Positions 1 to 7,082 of a stretch of 13,450 nt of DNA are shown one piece after another. Origin of the DNA: Candidatus Aminicenantota bacterium (GTDB taxonomy: Bacteria > Acidobacteriota > Aminicenantia > S016-38). Location: contig JAGHBF010000117.1 in the NCBI GenBank assembly GCA_021161165.1, forward strand, positions 1 through 13,450. Reading direction: 5' to 3'. Under the pieces are notes generated by a model that was not told the DNA's origin, ran no database searches, and saw nothing but the letters and a program-made list of their open reading frames with translations. Both the position numbers and the translations under genes were made by a program. Position 1 is the stretch's first letter. Each line of letters begins with the position of its first letter.

Positions 1-996
1 ATCCTTCTCCAGTCTGGACTTCTCAGTGCTGGCTATGGCTCCTCCCTTTATATCCCCTATAGCTCTAATTATTCCATCAAGAAGAGACTTTCTCATCTTG
101 TAGAGGGTATAAAAAGCTCCTACTATCATTGCCCCAACTGCAGCTGGCCGGACCTGGAACTTCCACACTGCCTCACTGAACTCCACCCAATTTGTATTAG
201 CAGGAAGCTGAAATCCAGAGTTTATAAGGGAAAGAAGGGGAACCAGGAAAAGCCAGCCGAAGACTCCTCCGGAAAATACTACTGCTGATAACCTTGCCCC
301 TATAATGTAACCAACACCCATAAATGCCGGTGATGCTGCTGGAGAGGAGATATAGAATCCTCCTGTGAATTCCTTGGTGAGAAATTTTCCGGTGGAAATT
401 GTGCTTTTTCCAAAGCTTATAAAACCATTCACAAATGACTGAATAATCTGCAGGCCTCTGGAGTTTTTAAAGAACTCTATGAGTGCACCTACTCCCATAG
501 CCGAAAAAACATAGATAGCTCCACTCTGACCTTTCTGGCCAGCTTTTACAATTTCAGCAGTTGCAACACTTTCCGGGAAGGGAAGAGTTGTATCCTCAAC
601 CAGAGTTCTCCTGAGAAAGATAACGAACAGTACTCCTATTACGCCACCCACGAGCATCAGCATAGTGCTTGTAAAATAATGCAGTCTGTTCCATAACCCT
701 GAGATAAGAAACGCTGGGATTGTGAAAATAGCGCCTGCTGCCAGAGCTTCTCCAACCGCTGCGGTGGTTCTGAATATATTCTCCTCTAAAACTGACCCAC
801 GAAGAGGTTTTAAAATAACCATCGCCATTACTGCTGCTGGATAGGTAGCAGCCACTGTCATTCCCGCCTTGAGTCCCAGGTATGTATTAGCAGCCCCGAG
901 AATCACCGCAAATATTGCCCCGAAAAATACCGCTTTGAATGTAAATTCTGGTAGGTCGGTCTTTTCAGGAACAAAGGGTGTAAATTTCTTTTCCAT
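1..996 (-). CDS. OPT-family oligopeptide/metal-chelate transporter (3' part cut off by window edge)
   Basis: This is an integral membrane transporter of the OPT (oligopeptide transporter) family, whose members import peptides or metal-chelate compounds across the cytoplasmic membrane. The 332 visible codons run open from the ATG at 996 to base 1 with no stop, so the C-terminal half is missing; bacterial members are usually about 600-700 residues. The family signatures are clear: YLGLKAGMTVAATYPAAVMAM near residues 38-58 (GLKAGMTV followed by PAAV) and LPFPESVATAEIVKAG near residues 145-160. Several long hydrophobic segments alternate with short loops, as expected for multiple membrane helices. 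The ATG at 996 is preceded by GAAGGAG with good spacing. The gene is divergent from the Ntn-hydrolase-like gene across about 140 bp. The family call is firm; the substrate cannot be read from sequence. Confidence 0.9.
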   Translation of the reverse strand, partial: MEKKFTPFVPEKTDLPEFTFKAVFFGAIFAVILGAANTYLGLKAGMTVAATYPAAVMAMVILKPLRGSVLEENIFRTTAAVGEALAAGAIFTIPAFLISGLWNRLHYFTSTMLMLVGGVIGVLFVIFLRRTLVEDTTLPFPESVATAEIVKAGQKGQSGAIYVFSAMGVGALIEFFKNSRGLQIIQSFVNGFISFGKSTISTGKFLTKEFTGGFYISSPAASPAFMGVGYIIGARLSAVVFSGGVFGWLFLVPLLSLINSGFQLPANTNWVEFSEAVWKFQVRPAAVGAMIVGAFYTLYKMRKSLLDGIIRAIGDIKGGAIASTEKSRLEKD

Positions 997-1066
997 CTCA
1001 CACTCCTTCTCTTTTTTTATTAGTAAAACATATAAAAACAGGTAATTTCAAGAATTTCCTCCAACA

Positions 1067-1090
1067 GGTGAGCCGAAATTTTAGCTCACC
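1067..1090. repeat. Inverted repeat, possible operator between divergent genes
   Basis: GGTGAGC at 1067-1073 is repeated as its exact reverse complement GCTCACC at 1084-1090, around a 10-base AT-rich centre. It lies between the divergent OPT and Ntn-hydrolase-like genes and ends four bases before a perfect TTGACA hexamer. A terminator is unlikely because both flanking genes start here. A regulator binding site is the simplest reading, but this is inferred from position only. Confidence 0.4.
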
Positions 1091-1093
1091 CTT

Positions 1094-1122
1094 TTGACAG
1101 TTGTTCAGTAAAATCGCAGAAT
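1094..1122 (+). promoter_or_regulatory. Candidate sigma-70 promoter for the Ntn-hydrolase-like gene
   Basis: TTGACA (1094-1099) matches the -35 consensus exactly. After a 17-bp spacer, CAGAAT (1117-1122) matches the -10 consensus at four of six bases. Transcription would begin near 1129, giving a leader of about 10 bases that still carries most of the ribosome binding site. The -10 is weak, so the call rests on the -35 and the spacing. Confidence 0.4.
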
Positions 1123-1138
1123 ACAAGAGGAGGTGAAA

Positions 1139-1834
1139 ATGTCCCTGGTTATAACCATGTACACAAGGGAAGGTATTGTAATGGCTGCAGACAGTCGGGC
1201 AACCCTCAACATGGTAAGGCAGGAAAGAGAAGGACAAATAGTTCATATCAATGTGATACAAAGTGACACAGTAAGAAAGCTTTTTCTTTTCGAGAGCAGA
1301 ATTGGTATCTCCACATTTGGGGAGGCTGCAATAAACGGGGTTCCCATATCAGGATATGTAGACACTTTTTTGTCAGGACTCAAGCCCAGAATGGATGTGA
1401 ACGGGTTGGCTTCAGAACTACTCAAGTTCTTCGCTCTTTTTGAGCCAAATCCTAAAGCGGGGTTCCACGTTGCAGGCTACGAAAAAGGAGAGCAACTGGT
1501 AATGCAGGTTCTTGTGGATAAGAAAGAGATAAAAAGGGTAAACCCTCCCGGGACCCAGGGAGCTGCATGGGCCGGAGAAAGCGATATCCTCACCAGACTT
1601 CTCCAACCACTTTATGAGAAAAGAAAAGAACAATTCATCCAGCTTCCTTATTTCCAGATACCATGGGGATTTTTCACTCTTCAGGACGCTATTGAATTTG
1701 TGCGATTTGCTATAAGAACAACCGCAGATTCAATGAGATTTATGCCAAGGCCCAAAACAGTGGGTGGCCCAATAGATGTCATAGCCATCACTCCTGAGGA
1801 AGGAATATGGATAAACAAAAAAGACCTTAAATAA
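1139..1834 (+). CDS. Proteasome-fold Ntn-hydrolase-like protein with predicted Ser1
   Basis: This 231-residue protein resembles proteasome beta subunits, HslV and bacterial Anbu, which are self-compartmentalising N-terminal-nucleophile hydrolases. An in-frame GTG at 1133 overlaps the ribosome binding site (AGGAGGTG, 1128-1135), so the ATG at 1139 is the better start. After Met removal the chain begins Ser-Leu-Val. Residues 11-21 of that mature chain, GIVMAADSRAT, align with GVVLAADKRAT of beta subunits and put Asp17 in register. RKLFLF (Lys46) matches the region of catalytic Lys33, shifted by about 13 extra residues. GISTFGEAA matches the usual G-x-x-x-A-G-x-A-A/D segment, and TVGGPIDVIAIT near the C-terminus matches the late SGG-x-x-V strand. 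Thr1 is replaced by Ser. No ATPase or ubiquitin-like partner is visible. The fold assignment is good; activity and subfamily are inference. Confidence 0.75.
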   Translation: MSLVITMYTREGIVMAADSRATLNMVRQEREGQIVHINVIQSDTVRKLFLFESRIGISTFGEAAINGVPISGYVDTFLSGLKPRMDVNGLASELLKFFALFEPNPKAGFHVAGYEKGEQLVMQVLVDKKEIKRVNPPGTQGAAWAGESDILTRLLQPLYEKRKEQFIQLPYFQIPWGFFTLQDAIEFVRFAIRTTADSMRFMPRPKTVGGPIDVIAITPEEGIWINKKDLK

Positions 1835-1847
1835 GGACTATTTTTTT
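1825..1847 (+). terminator. Weak terminator-like hairpin spanning the stop codon
   Basis: CCTTA (1825-1829) and TAAGG (1832-1836) can pair, realistically as a 4-bp CCTT/AAGG stem with an AAAT loop, with further partial pairing of flanking A and T tracts. T7 follows at 1841-1847. The TAA stop (1832-1834) lies inside the structure. The stem is short and AT-rich, so termination may be partial. Confidence 0.35.
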
Positions 1848-1861
1848 AAAGATTTTTTTCC

Positions 1862-1867
1862 TATCAT
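1862..1867 (+). promoter_or_regulatory. Possible -10 element placing a leaderless start at xth
   Basis: TATCAT (1862-1867) matches the -10 consensus at five of six bases and ends six bases before the exonuclease III ATG. Transcription from it would begin at or beside the start codon. This fits the absence of any purine-rich ribosome binding site just before this gene. No good -35 is visible at the usual spacing, so confidence is low. Confidence 0.3.
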
Positions 1868-1873
1868 TTAAAC

Positions 1874-2656
1874 ATGAGCATAAGAATAATTTCATGGAAT
1901 GTTAATGGAATGAGAGCAGTGCTTAAAAAGGGTTTTATGGAATGGTTTAGAAAAGAAAATCCTGAAATCCTGCTTCTCCAGGAAACAAAAAGCAAGGTTG
2001 AGCAGTTACCTCCGGAGGTAGTATCTCCTGAAGGATATTATGCATACTGGCACGATGCAGAAAGACCTGGCTATAGCGGAGTGGCCACATTTACCAGGAT
2101 AAAACCTCTGGATGTCTATTATAAAGTTGGGGTAGAGGAATTTGACAGAGAAGGCAGAATTATTGTAACAAAATACCCCTGGTTTACCCTTTTCAACATT
2201 TATTTCCCCAACGGAAAACAAAGCGAAGAGAGATTGCAATACAAACTCAGATTCTACGATTTTATGCTGGATTACTGGCTCAAATTAAGAGAAAAAGGAG
2301 AAAAACTTATTATTGGAGGAGACCTTAATACAGCACACAAACCCATAGACTTGAAAAACCCAAAAGCTAATGAAAAATACTCAGGTTTCCTTCCCATTGA
2401 GAGAGAATGGATAGACAAATTTCTATCCCATGGTTTCATTGATACTTTCAGATATCTTTATCCTGAAAAAGTGCAATACACATGGTGGACATACAGATTT
2501 AATGCAAGAGCCAAGAACATTGGCTGGCGGATTGATTATTTCTTTGTATCAGAGGACCTTATAGATCTTGTGGAAGATTCCTATGCCATGGATGAAGTTA
2601 TGGGTTCAGACCATTGTCCTATCGTTCTTAAACTTAGGATAAATCCTGAAATTTAA
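1874..2656 (+). CDS. xth: Exodeoxyribonuclease III / AP endonuclease
   Basis: This is a DNA repair nuclease that cuts the backbone at abasic sites and trims 3' blocking groups in base excision repair. The 260 residues are the usual length for the ExoIII (exonuclease-endonuclease-phosphatase) family. All active-site landmarks are present: Asn9 in SWNVNG, Glu37 in LLQETK (metal ligand), Tyr110 in NIYFPNG, Asp150 and Asn152 in GGDLNTAH, Asp221 in WRIDYFF, and Asp246-His247 in GSDHCPI. These correspond to E. coli XthA N7, E34, Y109, D151, N153, D229, D258 and H259. The start begins MSIRIISWNVNG directly at the first beta strand, so it is almost certainly right, yet no Shine-Dalgarno sequence precedes it. 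The preceding gene ends 39 bases upstream in a T-rich gap. Confidence 0.95.
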   Translation: MSIRIISWNVNGMRAVLKKGFMEWFRKENPEILLLQETKSKVEQLPPEVVSPEGYYAYWHDAERPGYSGVATFTRIKPLDVYYKVGVEEFDREGRIIVTKYPWFTLFNIYFPNGKQSEERLQYKLRFYDFMLDYWLKLREKGEKLIIGGDLNTAHKPIDLKNPKANEKYSGFLPIEREWIDKFLSHGFIDTFRYLYPEKVQYTWWTYRFNARAKNIGWRIDYFFVSEDLIDLVEDSYAMDEVMGSDHCPIVLKLRINPEI

Positions 2657-2730
2657 ATCTCTCGCGAATAAACCAAAATTTTTCGGGTAAAAATATATTA
2701 CATTTCGTATATTTATATAAGGAGGGCAAA

Positions 2731-5562
2731 ATGAAACGAGCAATTTTAATTTTACTCATCCCATTCCTGCTGATGGCAGGATGGAAAGAAGACCATCTAA
2801 AAAAGGATCGCCAGCTTATGGCCAAGGTCTGGGCAAATCCCACTCCAGCTGCAGAAAGACTGGCATCCTTTTCAAAACACATGGAAATGGCAAAAACATC
2901 ACCGTTCAGGCTGATGAAATGGGAGGAACTGGGACCCACTATTGTTGAGGGAAGGGTTGTGGACATTGAACCAATTCCTGGAAAACCTTTTTCATTTCTT
3001 GTTGCAGCAGCTTCTGGTGGTGTCTGGAGAACTGATAATAACGGAACGACCTTTTATCCAATTTTTTACAATGAGGCTACTTATACAATAGGAGACATAG
3101 CCGTTGCTCCATCCAATCCCAATATTATATGGGTTGGAACAGGTGAGAATAACTCTTCAAGAAGTTCTTATGCTGGCACAGGAGTATATAAAAGCACAGA
3201 CGGTGGCAAAACATGGAAACTCATGGACCTTGAGGATTCTCATCACATAGGAAGAATTATTATTCATCCTAAAAATCCGAATATAGTTTATGTAGCAGTA
3301 ATCGGGCATCTCTACACATACGATAATGTTAGAGGTCTCTACAAAACCACTGACGGAGGAAAGCACTGGGTCAAATTACCAGTTCCTACCAATAAAAAGA
3401 CTGGCGTTATTGATATAGCAATGAACCCTGTAAATCCTAACGAACTAATTGCCGCCACATGGGAAAGGGAAAGAAGAGCATGGAACTTTGTGGAAAGTGG
3501 AGAAGGCTCAGGACTATGGAAAACTATTGATGGAGGTAAAACCTGGAAAAGGCTGACAAATGGATTTCCAACAGGATGGTTCGTTGGAAGAATTGGCGTC
3601 GCATATTCGATTTCCAACCCCAAAATAATTTACGCTGTTATGGATAATCAGAAACTAATTCCCCCTAAAAAGACACCTAAGAAACAAAGAGGTCTCACTC
3701 TTGAAAAACTAAAATTAATAACCGACGAAGAATTTCTAAAACTATCAGACAAGGAACTTAATACGTTTCTTCGCATGAACAGGCTTCCTTATTCTGCAAA
3801 ACAGGTAAAAGAATGGGTAAAATCAGGAAAGCTTACTGTAAAGATGATAGTCGAACATTTAAACGATGCCCAGCGCCGCCTTCTTGAAACAAGAGTCGTG
3901 GGGCCTGAAATATATAAATCTACAGATGGTGGAGAAACATGGAAAAAAGTTAATAAAGACTACATAGAAGGGGTTTTCAGCACTTACGGATACTATTTCG
4001 GACAAATAAGGGTCGACCCTAAAAATCCCAACAAAGTTTTTATCCTGGGAGTACCATTAATGGTCTCTAACGATGGTGGTAAAACCTGGAAAAAAGCAGA
4101 TACAAGGGGAGTTCACGCTGACCATCATGCTATGTGGATTGACCCATCCAATCCTGACAGAATAATTTTAGGAAACGACGGAGGAATTGACCTTTCCTAT
4201 GATGGGGGAAAAACCTGGAAGGATTCCAGAGTCCTTCCTATAACACAGTTCTATACGGTTGAGGTAGAACAGGGGAAAATATTCTACAAAATATGCGGAG
4301 GTGCTCAGGACAACGGTGTTCTGTGCACGGACAACTTCCGCAGCCCTTATTCCCCACCCTGGAAATTAATTCTTGGTGGTGATGGAGGTTTCATGGATTT
4401 TGACCCTTCGAATCCGGAGGTTCGCTATGCAGCGTTCCAGTTCGGATATATCTTCAGACTGGAAAAGGGAAAACAAAAATTCATACGACCAAGGCTGAAA
4501 CCTTGGGAAAAACCTCTAAGGTTTAACTGGATAACTCCTTTCTTTGTCTCAAAATACAATCCATTTATTCTTTACCTCGGAGCGAATAGATTAATGAAAA
4601 GCTATGATAGAGGCGACCACTGGTACCCCATAAGTCCTGACCTAACAACCAACCCACCTCAGGGTGATGTTCCTTATGGAACAATAACTGCTATTGCAGA
4701 GTCATATTTTAAACCCGGAAGACTTTATGTCGGAACCGACGATGGAAAAGTCTGGTTTACTGACAACGATGGAGCAACATGGAAAGAAATAGATACAGGC
4801 CTTCCCGAGAAATGGGTTACAAGGATAGTAGCATCGAGGTTCAAAGAGGGCAGGGTTTATATCACTCTTACAGGATACAGAGATGATGACTTCAACACCT
4901 ATGTTTACGCATCTGACGACTTTGGAAAGACCTGGCACTCAATAAAAGGTAATCTTCCAGAAGAACCTCTTAATGTCATAAGGGAAATAGGCAAAGATAG
5001 GTTACTACTTGGGTCAGATTTTGGAATTTACCTTTCCTTTAACAACGGAAAAACCTGGTATTCTCTCAGGACAAACCTTCCAACAATTCCTGTTTATGAT
5101 TTGAAATACCAGAGGAAAGCTAAGGAAATAGTAATAGCAACCCACGGTAGAGGAATGTGGAAACTTGATGGAGCTGTACTGGAAACAGTTGATCCGGATG
5201 TTTTCAAAAAGACCTTCGAACTTGCCTTTGTCAGAGATGGTCTGGTATACCCGTTCTCCATGGGCTACATGGCTGAAACATTTCCTTTAAAACTTCCCAC
5301 AGCTTATATATGGTCTGCGAAAAAAGTAAAAGCAACGATAAAGGTTGAAAACTCAAAGGGCAAGGTATTGATGGATAAAAAAATAAAGCTCCAGGGAAAT
5401 GCGCTTAATCCCATTATTCTTCTTAAGAAAAGAATACAGCCTGGAAGATACATCCTAACAGTTACCATTGAAAAACAGACTTTCAAGAAGGAATTTTCAG
5501 TTGCAAAATTCAAAGGAGAACTTCCAGCTTCCTTTTATTACAAGCCTGAAAGCGATTCCTGA
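2731..5562 (+). CDS. Secreted Asp-box beta-propeller protein, VPS10/sortilin-like (943 aa)
   Basis: This is a large exported protein of unknown substrate. Residues 1-17 form a signal peptide (MKR followed by a hydrophobic core), with likely cleavage near Met-Ala-Gly; there is no lipobox cysteine. Eleven Asp-box (BNR) turns of the S-x-D-x-G-x-x-W type are visible, with the Asp or equivalent residue near 103, 157, 208, 267, 399, 448, 491, 626, 678-680, 730 and 771. They indicate a multi-bladed or double propeller like the sortilin VPS10 domain and bacterial 'WD40/YVTN-like' or 'glycosyl hydrolase' annotations. Residues 311-390 are a charged helical insert. GGAQDNG (523-529) is a recognisable family motif. 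Cys522 and Cys532 are the only cysteines and could form a disulfide. Residues from about 830 look like an Ig-type beta domain. I see no sialidase catalytic set, so enzymatic activity is unproven. The ribosome binding site is AAGGAGGG. Confidence 0.85.
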   Translation: MKRAILILLIPFLLMAGWKEDHLKKDRQLMAKVWANPTPAAERLASFSKHMEMAKTSPFRLMKWEELGPTIVEGRVVDIEPIPGKPFSFLVAAASGGVWRTDNNGTTFYPIFYNEATYTIGDIAVAPSNPNIIWVGTGENNSSRSSYAGTGVYKSTDGGKTWKLMDLEDSHHIGRIIIHPKNPNIVYVAVIGHLYTYDNVRGLYKTTDGGKHWVKLPVPTNKKTGVIDIAMNPVNPNELIAATWERERRAWNFVESGEGSGLWKTIDGGKTWKRLTNGFPTGWFVGRIGVAYSISNPKIIYAVMDNQKLIPPKKTPKKQRGLTLEKLKLITDEEFLKLSDKELNTFLRMNRLPYSAKQVKEWVKSGKLTVKMIVEHLNDAQRRLLETRVVGPEIYKSTDGGETWKKVNKDYIEGVFSTYGYYFGQIRVDPKNPNKVFILGVPLMVSNDGGKTWKKADTRGVHADHHAMWIDPSNPDRIILGNDGGIDLSYDGGKTWKDSRVLPITQFYTVEVEQGKIFYKICGGAQDNGVLCTDNFRSPYSPPWKLILGGDGGFMDFDPSNPEVRYAAFQFGYIFRLEKGKQKFIRPRLKPWEKPLRFNWITPFFVSKYNPFILYLGANRLMKSYDRGDHWYPISPDLTTNPPQGDVPYGTITAIAESYFKPGRLYVGTDDGKVWFTDNDGATWKEIDTGLPEKWVTRIVASRFKEGRVYITLTGYRDDDFNTYVYASDDFGKTWHSIKGNLPEEPLNVIREIGKDRLLLGSDFGIYLSFNNGKTWYSLRTNLPTIPVYDLKYQRKAKEIVIATHGRGMWKLDGAVLETVDPDVFKKTFELAFVRDGLVYPFSMGYMAETFPLKLPTAYIWSAKKVKATIKVENSKGKVLMDKKIKLQGNALNPIILLKKRIQPGRYILTVTIEKQTFKKEFSVAKFKGELPASFYYKPESDS

Positions 5563-5575
5563 CGGATAATTTTGT

Positions 5576-5609
5576 AAAAAGGCCCGGAATTTATTCTCCG
5601 GGCCTTTTT
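5576..5609. terminator. Strong bidirectional intrinsic terminator
   Basis: GGCCCGGA (5581-5588) pairs perfectly with TCCGGGCC (5597-5604) around an 8-base loop. The stem is flanked by A5 on the left (5576-5580) and T5 on the right (5605-5609), so it can terminate in both directions. It sits 13 bases after the stop of the propeller gene and 13 bases after the stop of the converging NifX-like gene, and would serve both. Confidence 0.92.
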
Positions 5610-5622
5610 ATATTTTTCATTC

Positions 5623-6039
5623 TTAACTCGGTTTTCCCAGTCGGGGAATATTTTCTTCTCTAAACCCTTTCCTCCTTTTTTCAATCATGCTTGACAAAAG
5701 CTCAAAATTTTCCACTATTGCATTCAAAGCTTCCTCCACTGTTTCTCCGAGAACTCTAACAGGTTGTATGGGCTTTGTTGCTGCAATCTTTTTAAAATTT
5801 GGGCTGTTCTTTTTGCTTACAAGAATATCTACATTCCCTATCAGAGAAAGAACATTTTTCATTTTTTCCGGTCCTCCGTGTACCTTTTCTTCTGGAAAAG
5901 TGTTCTCAATTTCTCTTAGAAGACTCCAACCTCCCTTCCTCATAACCTTATAGATATAGAATTTCTTTGAGTCTCCTAAATGTCCATTGAAAACCCTGAT
6001 ACCATCATTGCTGCCTATTACTACAATTAATTCATTCAT
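5623..6039 (-). CDS. NifX/NifB-type dinitrogenase iron-molybdenum cofactor domain protein
   Basis: This is a stand-alone small protein (138 aa) of the Nitro_FeMo-Co fold, the ribonuclease-H-like domain found in NifX, NafY and the C-terminus of NifB. The layout fits: an N-terminal strand with a short loop (LIVVIGSNDGIRVFNGHLGDS), then KKFYIYKV, a central NVDILVSKKNSPNFKKIAA where the family has a D-V-V-I-x-x-x-x-G helix start, and the closing GETVEEALNAIVENFE helix. The last 19 residues are a basic, probably flexible tail. No nitrogenase gene is nearby, so nitrogen fixation is not implied; orphan members of this family are common in anaerobes and often have unknown or iron-sulfur-related roles. 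The start has AGGAG (6046-6050) upstream. The gene is divergent from the HDAC-like gene. Confidence 0.75.
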   Translation of the reverse strand: MNELIVVIGSNDGIRVFNGHLGDSKKFYIYKVMRKGGWSLLREIENTFPEEKVHGGPEKMKNVLSLIGNVDILVSKKNSPNFKKIAATKPIQPVRVLGETVEEALNAIVENFELLSSMIEKRRKGFREENIPRLGKPS

Positions 6040-6056
6040 TTTAGTCTCCTTTAAAA

Positions 6057-6062
6057 TATAAT
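6057..6062 (+). promoter_or_regulatory. Perfect -10 hexamer upstream of the HDAC-like gene
   Basis: TATAAT at 6057-6062 lies 20 bases before the HDAC-like ATG, so transcription would begin near 6069, just before the AAGGAGG ribosome binding site (6071-6077). No good -35 is present; its place falls over the start codon of the divergent NifX-like gene. The 43-bp divergent gap is AT-rich, so chance occurrence is possible. Confidence 0.4.
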
Positions 6063-6082
6063 TTTAACAGAAGGAGGAAAAA

Positions 6083-7081
6083 ATGAAGATAGTATTCTCA
6101 GAAAAACTTTCTCTTCTGCACCTGGGTAACAACCATCCCATGAGAGGCGATAGATATGAAAAGGCTATACAGCGGTTTTATGAACTTGGATTAAACTTTG
6201 AAATCTCGGATTTTTCCATGGCGGAGGAAAGTGAAATTGCCCTATTTCACACCACAGATTACATTCAAAAGGTTAAGGAGATAAGCAGAAAAGGATATCC
6301 GGATATTTCTCCTGATACTCCTGGATTCAAAGGTATATATGAAGCTGCCGCATGGTCTGTAGGAGCCACTCTAAAGGCAGTAGAAATAGCTAAGCAAGAG
6401 GGTCTCGGGATAAATCTAGCCGGAGGATGGCATCATGCATTCCCTGAAACCGGTCGGGGGTTCTGTATATTTTCAGACACAGGAATTTCAATTCAGAAAT
6501 TAAGAAAAGAGGGGAAAAAAGTAATGATTATTGATTATGACGCTCATCATGGAGATGGAATTCAAAGAGCATTCGGCGAAGAAGAAGATATCATTACAGT
6601 ATCTTTTCATCAGGACCCTGCCACCCTGTATCCTTACCTTACAGGATACATAGAAGAAACACATAAAACCAATATAAACGTCCCTCTCCCTCCTTTATCA
6701 GGATCAGAGGAATTCGTATATGCCTTTTCAGAGATTATTCCACCACTTATAAATAGAGAATCACCGGATTTTCTAATAGTGGAAATGGGAGTAGATGGTC
6801 ACTGTGGCTGTTATGTTGCCAATCTCTCAATAAGCAAGGCTGGTTATAGAGAAGTTGCAGTAATCCTTTCAAAAATTGTGAAGGAGAAAGGAATCCCTAC
6901 TGTACTTGTGAGAGGTGGTGGATTCGTATATCCGCATTATGCAGATGCCTGGGCAGTGCAAATTGCTGCCTTCGATGATCAGTCAATAGAAATGCCCCTG
7001 AACGATTGTATTACAAAATCTATTGGTACAGAGATCCATAGAATAGTCAAGGAGGTAAAATCCAAGGCAGGACTGAATTAA
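6083..7081 (+). CDS. Histone deacetylase superfamily (AcuC/HDAC-like) protein, catalytic Tyr replaced by Phe
   Basis: This 332-residue protein belongs to the zinc-dependent arginase/deacetylase fold, whose bacterial members remove acetyl groups from protein lysines, polyamines or small molecules in the cytoplasm. Visible motifs are GGWHHAF with the catalytic His pair 117-118, GFCIFSD (127-132), the zinc-site segment IDYDAHHGDG with Asp153 and His155, and GVDGH with Asp238, the third zinc ligand. The usual GGGY near the C-terminus reads GGGF here (Phe281, codon TTC at 6923-6925), so the transition-state tyrosine is absent; Tyr283 follows two residues later. The zinc site therefore looks intact but catalysis may be altered. 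No acuA or acuB gene is near. The start is supported by AAGGAGG five bases upstream. The family is secure; the substrate is unknown. Confidence 0.88.
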   Translation: MKIVFSEKLSLLHLGNNHPMRGDRYEKAIQRFYELGLNFEISDFSMAEESEIALFHTTDYIQKVKEISRKGYPDISPDTPGFKGIYEAAAWSVGATLKAVEIAKQEGLGINLAGGWHHAFPETGRGFCIFSDTGISIQKLRKEGKKVMIIDYDAHHGDGIQRAFGEEEDIITVSFHQDPATLYPYLTGYIEETHKTNINVPLPPLSGSEEFVYAFSEIIPPLINRESPDFLIVEMGVDGHCGCYVANLSISKAGYREVAVILSKIVKEKGIPTVLVRGGGFVYPHYADAWAVQIAAFDDQSIEMPLNDCITKSIGTEIHRIVKEVKSKAGLN

Positions 7082-7082
7082 T

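Noticed and set aside
1133..1138. GTG start for the Ntn-hydrolase-like gene
   Set aside because: The GTG is part of the AGGAGGTG ribosome binding site. Starting at the ATG at 1139 gives normal spacing and puts the nucleophile position at residue 1.
998..1261. Minus-strand open frame of 87 codons overlapping the start of the Ntn-hydrolase-like gene
   Set aside because: It runs antisense through the coding start and the promoter region, has no recognisable domain, and the opposite strand carries a clear family signature.
2694..2719. Several TATATT/TATATA -10 look-alikes upstream of the propeller gene
   Set aside because: The stretch is simply AT-rich, and none has a -35 match at 16-18 bp.
5623..6039. 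Nitrogen fixation locus suggested by the NifX-like domain
   Set aside because: No nif structural, regulatory or cofactor genes are in the window, and orphan proteins with this domain occur in many non-fixing anaerobes.
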